Positions 6,299 through 6,450 of a DNA stretch of 6,450 bases are shown piece after piece. Under the pieces are notes generated by a model, which worked only from the letters and a program-made list of their open reading frames with translations, was not told the DNA's origin and did no database searches. This DNA comes from Eubacteriales bacterium. GTDB lineage: Bacteria; Bacillota; Clostridia; Peptostreptococcales; Anaerovoracaceae. Within the stretch, counting starts at the first letter, position 1, and each line of letters starts with the position of its first letter. Position numbers and translations under genes: made by a program. The stretch spans positions 1 through 6,450 of the forward strand of contig JAQXNW010000085.1 of the NCBI GenBank assembly GCA_029098205.1, given 5' to 3'.

Positions 6299-6379
6299 CT
6301 TTTTGCGCATAAAAGGGGCTGTTGCATGAACGATAAATAATCGTTCGTGGCAACAGCCCCTTTTCGTATGCGCAAAAGG
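6299..6379. terminator. Long hairpin: bidirectional terminator or palindromic repeat element
   Basis: Three stacked stems can form with only short bulges. The inner stem pairs ATGAACGAT (6326-6334) with ATCGTTCGT (6340-6348), one G-U, loop AAATA. The middle stem pairs AAAAGGGGCTGTTGC (6311-6325) with GCAACAGCCCCTTTT (6350-6364), perfect over 15 bp. The outer stem pairs TTTTGCGCAT (6301-6310) with ATGCGCAAAA (6368-6377), perfect over 10 bp. Two more pairs are possible at the base. Bulges are a G at 6349 and CGT at 6365-6367. The GC core is flanked by AAAA and TTTT, so it can work as an intrinsic terminator in either direction and would shield the mutY promoter from transcription coming from the right. 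The GGGGCTGTTGC ends also resemble insertion-sequence termini, so a tiny MITE-like element is the alternative. Confidence 0.75.
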
Positions 6380-6450
6380 CTTAATCTAATAGAGTCGAAT
6401 GCTTCAAAAATATTGAGATTCTAACGTTTCTCGGCAGTAAAAAATGTAAA

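Noticed and set aside
6381..6449. Minus-strand frame open from the right edge for 22 codons to TAA, possibly the 3' end of a gene
   Set aside because: It is too short to recognise, and another minus frame is also open for 14 codons. A gene ending here would suit the hairpin at 6299-6379, but the sequence does not prove it.

Overview
The window looks like chromosomal DNA of a strictly anaerobic Gram-positive Clostridia-type bacterium with moderate GC, probably Lachnospiraceae or a relative. This rests on three things: a CpI-like [FeFe] hydrogenase, Shine-Dalgarno sequences of the AAGGAGG kind, and a MutY whose iron-sulfur cysteine spacing I associate with clostridial homologues. The genus cannot be named from the sequence alone.

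Layout from left to right. (1) Bases 1-608 hold the 3' two-thirds of an EamA/DMT-family membrane transporter cut by the window edge. (2) Bases 667-1134 encode a small PNPOx-like flavin-binding (NimA-type) protein, with a strong ribosome binding site that sets its start and a perfect small hairpin over its stop codon. (3) Bases 1135-1386 are an AT-rich intergenic stretch with a candidate promoter and a leader hairpin. (4) Bases 1387-4970 are a tight two-gene operon. It pairs a 610-residue iron-sulfur flavoprotein (a NuoF-type 4Fe-4S segment joined to a GltD/NfnL-type FAD and NADPH module) with a complete 585-residue [FeFe] hydrogenase. The two genes overlap by 7 bases (ATGGTAA). (5) Bases 5054-5098 are a strong intrinsic terminator in the convergent gap, overlapping the 3' end of mutY. 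(6) Bases 5087-6214 on the minus strand encode the adenine glycosylase MutY, with a promoter so close to its ATG that the mRNA may be leaderless. (7) Bases 6299-6379 form a very long hairpin, either a bidirectional terminator or a small palindromic mobile repeat. The last 70 bases contain no gene I can support.

The centrepiece is the hydrogenase operon. All H-cluster and accessory-cluster ligands of the hydrogenase are present. The partner has the parts needed to move electrons between a nicotinamide nucleotide (probably NADPH) and a chain of iron-sulfur clusters, but it lacks the FMN/NADH-binding half of NuoF. The simplest reading is a soluble cytoplasmic NAD(P)H-linked hydrogenase that makes or consumes H2 for redox balance in fermentation. 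This matches the group of [FeFe] hydrogenases described as glutamate-synthase-linked. The operon type is therefore not new, but its physiological direction and any electron bifurcation are poorly settled. No HydE, HydF or HydG maturase gene lies in the window, so these must be elsewhere in the genome.
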